From NCBI GenBank assembly GCA_012838125.1, contig DUPW01000070.1, positions 1 to 36,488 of the forward strand: a stretch of DNA of 36,488 nucleotides, given 5' to 3'. Position 1 is the stretch's first letter. The number at the start of each line of letters is the position of its first letter. Positions 7,226 to 14,658 of the stretch are shown in pieces. The notes under the pieces were generated by a model that saw only the letters and a list, made by a program, of their open reading frames with translations, was not told the origin of the DNA and searched no databases. The translations under genes and the position numbers were made by a program. The DNA is from Papillibacter sp. (lineage in GTDB: Bacteria > Bacillota > Clostridia > Oscillospirales > Oscillospiraceae).

Positions 7226-7295
7226 AATGTCAACCTTATACTTTGGCATCATCTATGGCGAATGTCAACCTTATACTTTGGCATCATCTATGGCG
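7226..7295 (+). repeat. Exact 35-bp tandem duplication over the hppA start codon
   Basis: The unit beginning AATGTCAACCTTATAC occurs twice back to back (7226-7260 and 7261-7295) with no mismatch. Each copy contains an ATG followed by the codons for STLYFGIIYG. Because 35 is not a multiple of three, the two ATGs are in different frames. The upstream ATG (7227, and the in-frame ATG at 7215) runs into TAA after the second copy. Only the downstream ATG (7262) or the TTG at 7208 opens the pump frame. Confidence 0.95.
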
Positions 7296-9430
7296 TAATC
7301 GCCGTAGCGCTTGTTGCCATCGGCCTGCTGTTTCGCTATGTGTTGAAGCAGAGCAAGGGCAGCCTGGAAATGCAGGAAATTGCCGACGCAATCCGCGAAG
7401 GCGCCATGGCACTTTTAAGGCGCCAATATAAGTCCATTGCGATTATTTCGGCCATATCACTCGTTGTCATTGTTGTGGCCGTCTACTTCGGCAACGTGGC
7501 AAAGGGCGAGGCAGACGCCCTCTCCATTGCCGTTCACTCCGGCATCGCCTTCATCGTGGGCGCAATCTGCTCGGCGATTTCCGGCTACATCGGCATGTAC
7601 ATGTCCGTCAGCGGCAATATCCGCGCCGCAGAGGGCGCCAGAACGAACCTGGACAAAGCCCTTCAGATTGCCTTTAAAGGCGGCTCCGTGACGGGCCTTG
7701 CCGTCACGACCCTGTCTCTTCTGGGCGTCACCACCCTCTTCCTTCTGTTCGGCGGCGGCTCTTCTTCGGAAGCGGCTGTGAAGGAAGCGCCCCTTCTCAT
7801 CATCGGTTTCGGTTTCGGCGCCTCGCTGGTTGCCCTTTTTGCACAGCTGGGGGGCGGCATCTACACGAAAGCCGCCGATGTGGGCGCCGACCTCGTGGGC
7901 AAAGTGGAAGCCGGTATTCCGGAGGACGACGCCCGCAACCCCGCCGTAATTGCCGACCTCGTTGGCGACAACGTGGGCGACTGCGCCGGCCGCGGCGCCG
8001 ACCTGTTTGAGTCCACGGCGGCGGAGAACATCGGCGCCATGATTCTCGGCATCGGCCTGTATCAGATTTTCGGTATCAAGGGCATCCTCTTCCCGCTGGT
8101 GGCCCGTGCCGTGGGGATTATCGCGTCCCTCATCGGCATCCTGCTTGTCCGGGTGAGAGACGAGAAGAAGGACCCCATGGATTCCCTCAACCTCGGCTAC
8201 GCCGTGACGAGCATCGTCGTGGCCGTTTTGATGTTCTTTGTTATCACGAACATGTTTGCACCCGTGGGTATTTATGAAGGCATCCGCGTGAACACATTCC
8301 TGCTGTTCCTCTGCTCAGTGGTGGGCCTTATCCTCAGCTATGTCTTCGTATGGCTGACGATTTACTACACCTCCTCCGCGAAACGCCCTGTGCGTCAGAT
8401 TGCGCAGGCCAGCCGCACCGGCTCCGCCACGAACATCATTTCCGGCATCTCCGTGGGCATGGAGTCCACGGCCCTGCCCGTCATTTTTATCTGCATCGCG
8501 ATTTTCATCGCGTACAGGCTCGGGGTGGTTGCCTTCTCCGATATTATCGCCGCCACAGCCGGAACGGCTGACGCCGTCTCCGCCGGAACGGCGGGCCTTT
8601 ACGGCACCGCCATCGCCACCATGGGCATGCTCTCCACCTGCACCTTCGTTCTCGCCATGGACGCCTTCGGCCCCATTACAGACAACGCCGGCGGCATCAT
8701 CGAGATGTCCGGCGCGCCGGAGGAGATTCGCAAGACAACGGACCGCCTCGACGCCTGCGGCAACACCACGAAGGCGCTGACGAAGGGCTACGCCGTGGGT
8801 TCTGCGGCGCTGGCCACCTTCCTGCTCTTTGCCTCGTATCTGGACGAAGTCAAGGCCCTCGGCTTTGAGCTGTTTACCGTGGACATCGCAAACCCCAACG
8901 TCTTTATCGCTGCGTTTATTGCGACGATGGTGGTGTTCCTATTTAGCTCCACGGCGATGAACGCCGTGAGCAAAGCGGCGCAGGTGGTTATCCTTGAAGT
9001 GCGCCGGCAGTTTGCAGACATCCCCGGCATCATAGAAGGCAAGGCCAAGCCCAATTACAAACAGTGCGTCGATATCGTCACGAAGGGCGCTCTGCGCGAG
9101 ATGGTTCTGCCGGGCCTGATTGTGGTCATTGCGCCCCTCGTCACCGGCATCCTTCTGGGCAAGGAGGCTGCGGCGGCGTACATCCTCGTCAGCACCATCG
9201 CCGGCACCATTGTGGCCCTGTTCCTCAACAACGTCGGCGGCGCCTGGGACAACGCGAAGAAGTTCGTGGAGCTGGGCTTCGACGGCGGCAAAGGCTCCGA
9301 CACTCACAAGGCCGCCGTTGTGGGCGACACTGTGGGCGACCCGTTTAAGGACACGGCCGGCCCCTCCATCCACGTGCTCATCAAGCTGACGAGCACCCTC
9401 ATGGTTCTCTTCGTCGTCCTTTTCCGCTAA
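7262..9430 (+). CDS. hppA: Membrane proton-translocating pyrophosphatase, K+-independent type
   Basis: Hydrolyses pyrophosphate and pumps H+ out of the cytoplasm. 722 residues with about 16 hydrophobic segments. Active-site blocks are DVGADLVGKVEAGIPEDD and NPAVIADLVGDNVGDCAGRGADLFES, and the C-terminal DTVGDPFKDTAGPS is present. The GNTTKALTKG motif has Lys and Thr where K+-dependent enzymes have Ala and Gly, which indicates the K+-insensitive class. The track start (TTG 7208) would add 18 unusual residues read through a 35-bp duplication. ATG 7262 matches the normal N-terminus (MSTLYFGIIYG) but has no ribosome binding site just upstream, because the GGGAG at 7210-7214 serves the first, out-of-frame ATGs. 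Translation may therefore start at TTG or depend on re-initiation. Confidence 0.93.
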   Translation: MSTLYFGIIYGVIAVALVAIGLLFRYVLKQSKGSLEMQEIADAIREGAMALLRRQYKSIAIISAISLVVIVVAVYFGNVAKGEADALSIAVHSGIAFIVGAICSAISGYIGMYMSVSGNIRAAEGARTNLDKALQIAFKGGSVTGLAVTTLSLLGVTTLFLLFGGGSSSEAAVKEAPLLIIGFGFGASLVALFAQLGGGIYTKAADVGADLVGKVEAGIPEDDARNPAVIADLVGDNVGDCAGRGADLFESTAAENIGAMILGIGLYQIFGIKGILFPLVARAVGIIASLIGILLVRVRDEKKDPMDSLNLGYAVTSIVVAVLMFFVITNMFAPVGIYEGIRVNTFLLFLCSVVGLILSYVFVWLTIYYTSSAKRPVRQIAQASRTGSATNIISGISVGMESTALPVIFICIAIFIAYRLGVVAFSDIIAATAGTADAVSAGTAGLYGTAIATMGMLSTCTFVLAMDAFGPITDNAGGIIEMSGAPEEIRKTTDRLDACGNTTKALTKGYAVGSAALATFLLFASYLDEVKALGFELFTVDIANPNVFIAAFIATMVVFLFSSTAMNAVSKAAQVVILEVRRQFADIPGIIEGKAKPNYKQCVDIVTKGALREMVLPGLIVVIAPLVTGILLGKEAAAAYILVSTIAGTIVALFLNNVGGAWDNAKKFVELGFDGGKGSDTHKAAVVGDTVGDPFKDTAGPSIHVLIKLTSTLMVLFVVLFR

Positions 9431-9439
9431 AAGAAAAAA

Positions 9440-9475
9440 CGGGAGTCTCTACATTGCGGAGACTCCCGCCCTTTT
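9440..9475 (+). terminator. Intrinsic terminator of hppA
   Basis: CGGGAGTCTC pairs with GAGACTCCCG, followed by CCCTTTTAG. It lies 10 bp after the hppA stop. Confidence 0.85.
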
Positions 9476-9565
9476 AGATAAAAGTGCCTCCGGAAAAAAG
9501 AAATAGCAAGACGCCTTTTTGTGCATAATCTGATGGTGCAGTGAAAAAACATGACAAGACGTGTA

Positions 9566-9594
9566 TTGACAACCCTTTCAAGGACTGGTATAAT
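9566..9594 (+). promoter_or_regulatory. Consensus promoter of the infC-rpmI-rplT operon
   Basis: TTGACA, 17 bp and TATAAT are a perfect match to the vegetative consensus. The start of transcription would be near 9601, giving a leader of about 170 nt. Confidence 0.9.
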
Positions 9595-9600
9595 AACTTG

Positions 9601-9770
9601 GACAAAGAAGCAGAACGGTATCCCCGTCCTCACCTGGCCGCATCAGGCGCGCCATGGTTAACATCGATCTGAGCACCGGCCTTTCGGCCGGATTGGATTG
9701 TTGTGTACGCGGATGCTCTGCATACCGCGTTTTTTGTTTTCGGGCTTAAATTTTATGGAGGTGCGTACTT
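9601..9770 (+). promoter_or_regulatory. L20-type leader with transcription attenuator
   Basis: The leader carries the stem CCGGCCTTTCGGCCGG at 9676-9691. A complete intrinsic terminator follows at 9707-9740: ACGCGGATGC, TCT, then GCAT(A)CCGCGT and TTTTTTGTTTT. This is the layout of the L20 leader of Firmicutes, where ribosomal protein L20 binding to mRNA that mimics rRNA promotes premature termination. The position directly ahead of infC with rplT in the operon supports this. Exact boundaries and the alternative antiterminator fold were not computed. Confidence 0.75.
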
Positions 9771-10286
9771 ATCAGTAACAACGTTTACCAAATTAACGAG
9801 GATATCCGTGACAAAGAAGTTCGCCTTATCGGGGCGGACGGTACTCAGCTTGGCATCATGCCGGCTTCACAGGCCCTTGAGATTGCCTACGAGCAGGATC
9901 TTGACCTTGTGAAGATTGCGCCGGGCTCTGTTCCGCCTGTCTGCAAAATTATGGACTACGGCAAATATCGCTTTGAGCAGGCAAAGCGCGAGAAGGAAGC
10001 CCGTAAGAATCAGCATATCGTTGAGGTCAAAGAAATTCGCATGTCCCCGAGTATCGGACTCAACGACTTTAAAACAAAGCTCAAAAACGGCCAGCGTTTC
10101 CTGCAGGAAGGCAACAGGCTGAAAGTCACGGTTCGGTTCCGCGGCAGAGAGATGGCTCATACCAACATCGGTGAGGAGCTGCTGAAGAAATTTGCCGAGG
10201 AATGCTCCGAGTTAGGCACCGTTGAAAAAAACCCGAAGCTCGAAGGCCGCTTTATGACGATGTTTATTTCGCCGAAATCGAAGTAA
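9771..10286 (+). CDS. infC: Translation initiation factor IF-3
   Basis: IF-3 binds the 30S subunit, keeps it apart from 50S and proofreads the start codon. The ORF track starts at an internal ATG (9858). The frame is open upstream and encodes the conserved N-terminus ISNNVYQINEDIRDKEVRLIGADG. The supported start is the non-standard ATC at 9771, with GGAGGTG 7 nt before it. Unusual starts (ATT, ATA, ATC) are typical of infC and let IF-3 repress its own synthesis. The 171-residue product has the N domain, the helical linker (KREKEARKNQHIVEVKEIRMSP) and the C domain (FLQEGNRLKVTVRFRGREM). First gene of the infC-rpmI-rplT operon. Confidence 0.97.
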   Translation: MSNNVYQINEDIRDKEVRLIGADGTQLGIMPASQALEIAYEQDLDLVKIAPGSVPPVCKIMDYGKYRFEQAKREKEARKNQHIVEVKEIRMSPSIGLNDFKTKLKNGQRFLQEGNRLKVTVRFRGREMAHTNIGEELLKKFAEECSELGTVEKNPKLEGRFMTMFISPKSK

Positions 10287-10338
10287 TTCGACTTTCGCGT
10301 TGACTATCGTGTAATTGATATTGGAAGGAGAACGACCC

Positions 10339-10542
10339 ATGCCGAAGATTAAAACCCATAGCGGGGCGAAGAAGAGATTCTCTCTTACGAAGTCCGGCAA
10401 AGTCAAGCGCGCGCAAGCGAATAAGAGCCACCTGCTCAATGGTCACGGGAAAACCCCGAAGCGCAAGAGAAAGCTTCGTAAGGGCGCTTATGCCGATGTG
10501 ACGAACGAGGCGGCAGTCAAGCGCCTGATTCCCTATAAGTAA
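10339..10542 (+). CDS. rpmI: 50S ribosomal protein L35
   Basis: 67 residues, highly basic, with the family start [14 protein letters not shown] and the central [20 protein letters not shown]. The track's 8 extra N-terminal residues are rejected: ATG 10339 has GGAAGGAG upstream and the product then has normal length. It lies 52 bp after infC and 14 bp before rplT in the usual operon order. Confidence 0.98.
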   Translation: MPKIKTHSGAKKRFSLTKSGKVKRAQANKSHLLNGHGKTPKRKRKLRKGAYADVTNEAAVKRLIPYK

Positions 10543-10556
10543 GGAGGTAGACCGAA

Positions 10557-10916
10557 ATGGCCAGAGTAAAAGGCGCAACGATGACGCGCAAAAGAAGAAA
10601 TAAAGTATTAAAGCTCGCTAAGGGCTATTGGGGCGCAAAGTCCAAACACTTCAAGATGGCAAACCAAGCTGTGATGAAGTCCCTCACGTATGCCTACGTG
10701 GGCCGCAAACGCAAGAAGAGGGAATTCCGTCAGCTGTGGATTACGCGAATCAACGCCGCGTGCAAACTCAACGGACTCAACTACTCCCGTTTCATGCATG
10801 GGCTGAGACTCTCCGGCATCGAACTGAACAGAAAGATGCTCTCCGAGATGGCCATCCACGAGCCTGAAGCTTTCGCCGCCCTCTGCACGACGGTGAAAGA
10901 AGCCATCGGTGCGTAA
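10557..10916 (+). CDS. rplT: 50S ribosomal protein L20
   Basis: 119 residues with the L20 blocks [55 protein letters not shown] and [13 protein letters not shown]20 is an early assembly protein of the large subunit and, in Firmicutes, the repressor acting on this operon's leader. AAGGAGG precedes the ATG. Last gene of the operon, followed by a strong terminator. Confidence 0.98.
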   Translation: MARVKGATMTRKRRNKVLKLAKGYWGAKSKHFKMANQAVMKSLTYAYVGRKRKKREFRQLWITRINAACKLNGLNYSRFMHGLRLSGIELNRKMLSEMAIHEPEAFAALCTTVKEAIGA

Positions 10917-10933
10917 CTAACGCTGCAAACATA

Positions 10934-10972
10934 AACGCCGCATGTCTCGATGACGAGTCTGCGGCGTTTTTT
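10934..10972 (+). terminator. Intrinsic terminator of the infC operon
   Basis: AACGCCGCA pairs with TGCGGCGTT, with an inner CTCG/CGAG stem, followed by TTTTTTCGC. A second partial GCGGCGTTTTTG follows at once. Confidence 0.9.
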
Positions 10973-11025
10973 CGCGGCGTTTTTGTTATTCGCACCAATC
11001 CGACAGATTTGGATACGTATCGCTC

Positions 11026-11054
11026 TTGTCAATACGGCAGGAGGAGACTATAAT
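11026..11054 (+). promoter_or_regulatory. Promoter of murC
   Basis: TTGTCA, 17 bp and TATAAT. Transcription would start near 11061, giving a murC leader of about 135 nt. Confidence 0.8.
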
Positions 11055-11060
11055 GAACGA

Positions 11061-11195
11061 ATGCGGGAAGAGCGATTCTTCCCGCTCCACGCGATACGAT
11101 TGACCCGGCGTTAAAGGGTTCGCTCTAAAGCCGCATCCCCGCCGCGGCGGAGTCGGATACTGGTCGGCGTTTACATTATTTGAGGAGTGCATTCT
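11061..11195 (+). promoter_or_regulatory. Structured murC leader, type unknown
   Basis: The leader contains a 9-bp perfect hairpin GCGGGAAGA/TCTTCCCGC at 11063-11085, a GACCC/GGGTT stem and the 12-base palindrome CCGCCGCGGCGG. A clear TGAGGAG ribosome binding site ends it. No T-tract terminator is present. Such a length of structured leader is more than murC needs, but I do not recognise a known riboswitch or protein-binding leader. Confidence 0.4.
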
Positions 11196-12584
11196 ATGAG
11201 TATTACTGCTTTAGAGCAGTGTCTTAATTCCGGAGGAAGGGCCCACCTCGTGGGAATCGGCGGTGTGTCCATGTCCGCACTGGCGGAGGTGCTCAAAAGC
11301 CAGGGCATCGTCGTCACCGGCTCGGACAGTCAGGAAAGCCGCAACACCCGGAGATTGCGGGAGAGCGACATCCCGGTTACCATCGGCCACTTTCCCGAAA
11401 CAGTAAGCGGCGCGTCCTACATCATCCGCACCGCCGCCGTTCGGGACGACAACGTGGAAATCAAGGCCGCCCGGGCCGCCGGCATCCCCGTATTCGAGCG
11501 GGCGGAGGCGTGGGGCTATATCATGCGGGCATACGCAAACGCCGTCTGCATCGCGGGGACCCACGGGAAAACCACCACAACGTCCATGTCCGCCCATATC
11601 TTCCTCGCCGCAAAGGCCGACCCCACCGTCATGGTGGGGGGGACCCTCTCCACACTCAACGCGGCCTACCGCGTGGGGGAAGGGGACACGATTATTCTCG
11701 AGTCCTGCGAGTACTACAACTCCTTCCTCAATTTCTCGCCCACCGTGGCCGTTATCCTCAACATTGAAGCCGATCATCTCGACTTTTTTAAGGATTTAGA
11801 GGACATCAAGAAGTCCTTCCGCACCTTCGCCGAGCTTGTGCCGGCGGGGGGCTGCGTGGTGTATAACGCCGACGACGAAAATACAATGGACGCCATGGCC
11901 GGCCTTAAGCGGCCCGTCCTCACCTTCGGGCTGGGGGAAGGGGCGGATGTGCGCGCGAAGGCGGTGTCATACACCGAGGCGGGCTCGGAATTTGACGTGA
12001 CGGTTCACGGCAAGTCCTACTGCCGCGTGACGCTCCGCGTGCCGGGACAGCACAATGTGATGAACGCCTTGGCGGCCATCGCCGCGGCCTACTGCGTGGG
12101 CGTTCCGGGCAAGGCCGTGGAAGAAGGGCTTAACGACTTCTGCGGCGCCGGACGGCGGTTTGAGTACAAGGGCACCTTTAACGGCGCCCGGGTGTACGAC
12201 GACTATGCCCACCACCCCTCCGAACTGAAGGCGCTTCTGGACGCTGTTGCGGCGATGCCCTACCGGCGCACCATCCTCGTCTTCCAGCCCCATACCTATA
12301 CACGCACCTACCGGCTCTTTGACGACTTTATCGAGCAGCTGCGCCGGCCGGACGTGTTGCTGCTGGCGGAGATTTACGCCGCCCGGGAGAAAAACACCAT
12401 CGGCATCTCCTCTAAGCAGCTGGCGGAACATCTCCCCAACGGGCGCTACTGCGCCACCTTCGATGAGATTGAAGCCGCCCTGCGCGCCATGGCCCGGGAG
12501 GGGGACATTATCCTCACCGTGGGCGCCGGCGACATTGTGAAAGTTGGCGAGCGCCTTGTGGCGCCGGAGCAGGAGGCTATCTAG
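11196..12584 (+). CDS. murC: UDP-N-acetylmuramate--L-alanine ligase
   Basis: Adds L-alanine to UDP-MurNAc with ATP in cytoplasmic peptidoglycan precursor synthesis. 462 residues. Domain 1 has the nucleotide-binding GIGGVSMSALAEVL, domain 2 the P-loop GTHGKTTTT and NIEADHLDFF, and domain 3 the DDYAHHPSELKALL block plus VFQPHTYTRT. The track's GTG start at 11187 overlaps the ribosome binding site. ATG 11196, 7-8 nt after TGAGGAG, is preferred and gives MSITALEQCL. Monocistronic by its own promoter and terminator. Confidence 0.96.
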   Translation: MSITALEQCLNSGGRAHLVGIGGVSMSALAEVLKSQGIVVTGSDSQESRNTRRLRESDIPVTIGHFPETVSGASYIIRTAAVRDDNVEIKAARAAGIPVFERAEAWGYIMRAYANAVCIAGTHGKTTTTSMSAHIFLAAKADPTVMVGGTLSTLNAAYRVGEGDTIILESCEYYNSFLNFSPTVAVILNIEADHLDFFKDLEDIKKSFRTFAELVPAGGCVVYNADDENTMDAMAGLKRPVLTFGLGEGADVRAKAVSYTEAGSEFDVTVHGKSYCRVTLRVPGQHNVMNALAAIAAAYCVGVPGKAVEEGLNDFCGAGRRFEYKGTFNGARVYDDYAHHPSELKALLDAVAAMPYRRTILVFQPHTYTRTYRLFDDFIEQLRRPDVLLLAEIYAAREKNTIGISSKQLAEHLPNGRYCATFDEIEAALRAMAREGDIILTVGAGDIVKVGERLVAPEQEAI

Positions 12585-12796
12585 GCGCTTCGTACGCACC
12601 GGAAAAGGCAGGTCATGCCACGCTGGACGTGGCAAAGCCGGTGGCGTTGCCGTCTCGCCGCCCGAGTACGAGGAAGCCCGTGCAGGCGGGGTGAATGCGG
12701 CGGCTAAACGCTATCACACCGTCCGAGTATCACTCAAACCTCATGCGGGCGCGGCGGAACAGTGTCGCATCGCGCAGAGCGGATAAGCAAGAAACA
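12585..12796 (+). other. 200-nt 3' region of murC with several hairpins, no gene seen
   Basis: Between the murC stop and the terminator lies GC-rich sequence with nested inverted repeats: ACCGG...CCGGT enclosing GGCA/TGCC and GCCACG/CGTGGC hairpins near 12598-12645. The track ORF 12544..12786 overlaps murC, lacks a ribosome binding site and has skewed composition, so it is not believed. Could be an untranslated tail, a small RNA released from the mRNA, or decayed sequence. I found no signature of SRP RNA, RNase P RNA, tmRNA or 6S RNA. Confidence 0.4.
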
Positions 12797-12831
12797 AACC
12801 CCAATCGATTTACTCGATTGGGGTTTTTGTT
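12797..12831. terminator. Bidirectional terminator between murC and the ABC exporter
   Basis: AACCCCAATCGA, TTTAC and TCGATTGGGGTT form a 12-bp perfect stem. TTTTTGTTTT follows on the plus strand and TTTGTTTC on the minus strand, so it can serve both convergent transcripts. Confidence 0.92.
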
Positions 12832-14658
12832 TTACTCTTCCAGTTCCGGAACAGAGAAATGTTCCTCCCGAAGCTGCATGGCGCGGCAGAGGGCAGCGTA
12901 CCGCCCGCCTTTGCGGAGAAGCTCTAAGTGGGTGCCCTTTTCGACAATGCGGCCTTTGTCCACCACGAGGATAAGGTCGGCACCACGAATGGTAGACAGG
13001 CGGTGGGCGATGATGAAGGAGGTGCGCCCCTTGAGCACCCGGGAGATGGCGTTTTGGATAAGACGCTCCGTCTCCGTGTCCACGTTGGCGGTGGCTTCGT
13101 CCAGAACGAAGATGGGCGGGTCAGCGAGAACGGCCCGGGCGAGGGAGATAAGCTGCTTTTCGCCGGAGGAGAGCCGGTCGCCCCCTTCGCCCACGGGTTC
13201 GTGGTATCCCTTCGGCAGGCGCACCGCCACTACGTCCGCCGAGACGAGCTTGGCCGCTTCAATGACTTCCTCGTCCGTGGCGTCTAGCCGGCCGTAACGG
13301 ATGTTTTCCATAATCGTGCCGGAAAAGAGGAAGGGAGTCTGCAACACGTAGCCCAGGGCGGAGTGGAGCCAGAGGGTGCTGCGCTCCCGGCTGTCCTTCC
13401 CGTCGATGAGCACGCGCCCTTTTGTGGGCTCGAAGAAGCGGCATGCGAGGTTCACAAGGGTAGATTTCCCCGCCCCCGTCTCGCCCACGATGGCCACGGT
13501 GGTCCCTGCCGGGATGTGGAGGTTAAAGTCTTGAAGCACGTCCTCCTCTCCGTCCGGATAGCGGAAGGAGACGTTTTCAAAGGTGATATCGCCCCGTATG
13601 GGCTCCCAGTTTTCCTTTTTGGGGTGGAACACATCGCCGTATTTCTCGATGACCTCCGGCGTGTCTGCCACGGTGACGGGGGCGTCAATCAGGGCTGTGA
13701 CCCGCTCGATGCCCACCTGCGCCACGATGACGTTCTCCAGCATGCCCACAAGCTGGACAATCGGCTCCACGATGCCCAGAGCGTAGGTGATGAGGGCGCT
13801 TAAAATGCCAAAGTCCATGAGATTTTCGTCCACCAGAAGGCCGCCTTTGTAGAGGACAGTCCCCACGGCCAGAGCGCCGGCGACGGACATCAGGGGCGTC
13901 AAGAAGGCGCTGATGCGGGCCGAGCGGATGGAGTAGCGGTACATTTTCCGCGTGATACCGGAAAACTCCCGGCTCACCACATCTTCAATCACAAGGGTTT
14001 TCGTCACCTTTGCGCCGGTGATGCCCTCGTTGTATGCGCCGGTGATTTCCGAGTTTGCCTCCCGCACCTTCCGCTGCAGGCGGATAATCTTCGACTGGAA
14101 GAACCACACCACCGCTGTGATAACAGGCACGTACGCCAAAAGCAACAGCGCAAGGGACGGCTTTAAGATGAACATGTAGACAAAGGCGCCGATGACATAG
14201 CAGACGTTCCAGAAGGCGTGGGTGAAGCCCCAGGCGATGACGGAGCTGATGCGGTCCACGTCCGACATGACCCGGGCCAGAAGATACCCCACGCTGGAGG
14301 TGTTGTAAAAGGGGATGGACAGCTCCTGCAGGTGCACAAAGGCCCTGCGGCGGATGTCCTTCGCCAGATACAGTTCCACCTTCATGGAGTGGCGGAAGAA
14401 GAACAGGGAAGCCACGCCGTCCACGAGGATTGCCCCAAAGTAGACGATGATAAAGAGCGGCAGACCTGTGAGACTTCCGGGGCCGATGAACCTATTGACG
14501 GCAAAGGCCGTAAACATGGGCTGGGCGGAGGTGACGAGGGCGGAGACAATCATCAGCACCATCGCCAGCACAAAGTGCCGCCGCACGCCGCTTAAATAGG
14601 GGAGAAGGCGCTTCCAGACGCGCAGACTCAGGTGCGCCGATTCAGTTTCGCGATTCAT
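12832..14658 (-). CDS. Heterodimeric ABC exporter subunit with canonical Walker B
   Basis: 608 residues: a six-helix membrane domain (about 1-320) fused to a nucleotide-binding domain. Walker A GETGAGKST, Q-loop LQTPF, signature LSSGE (a change from LSGGQ), Walker B IFVLDEATANVD with the catalytic Glu, and switch His in IIAHRLSTI. The partner encoded just upstream has Asp in place of Glu, so the pair should form one competent and one degenerate ATP site, as in BmrCD or TM287/288 type exporters. Start ATG 14658 overlaps the partner's stop as ATGA, with GGAGGG upstream, so the two are translationally coupled. Substrate unknown; the adjacent sensor kinase suggests a drug or envelope stress signal. 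Confidence 0.9.
   Translation of the reverse strand: MNRETESAHLSLRVWKRLLPYLSGVRRHFVLAMVLMIVSALVTSAQPMFTAFAVNRFIGPGSLTGLPLFIIVYFGAILVDGVASLFFFRHSMKVELYLAKDIRRRAFVHLQELSIPFYNTSSVGYLLARVMSDVDRISSVIAWGFTHAFWNVCYVIGAFVYMFILKPSLALLLLAYVPVITAVVWFFQSKIIRLQRKVREANSEITGAYNEGITGAKVTKTLVIEDVVSREFSGITRKMYRYSIRSARISAFLTPLMSVAGALAVGTVLYKGGLLVDENLMDFGILSALITYALGIVEPIVQLVGMLENVIVAQVGIERVTALIDAPVTVADTPEVIEKYGDVFHPKKENWEPIRGDITFENVSFRYPDGEEDVLQDFNLHIPAGTTVAIVGETGAGKSTLVNLACRFFEPTKGRVLIDGKDSRERSTLWLHSALGYVLQTPFLFSGTIMENIRYGRLDATDEEVIEAAKLVSADVVAVRLPKGYHEPVGEGGDRLSSGEKQLISLARAVLADPPIFVLDEATANVDTETERLIQNAISRVLKGRTSFIIAHRLSTIRGADLILVVDKGRIVEKGTHLELLRKGGRYAALCRAMQLREEHFSVPELEE

Noticed and set aside
11054-11103. 16-codon ORF starting ATGAACGAATGC after AGGAGGAG, as a murC leader peptide
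   Set aside because: Its ATG overlaps the TATAAT box of the murC promoter, so it would lie upstream of the transcription start.
12544-12786. 80-residue plus-strand ORF after murC
   Set aside because: Starts inside murC in another frame without a ribosome binding site, and its composition is like non-coding GC-rich sequence.
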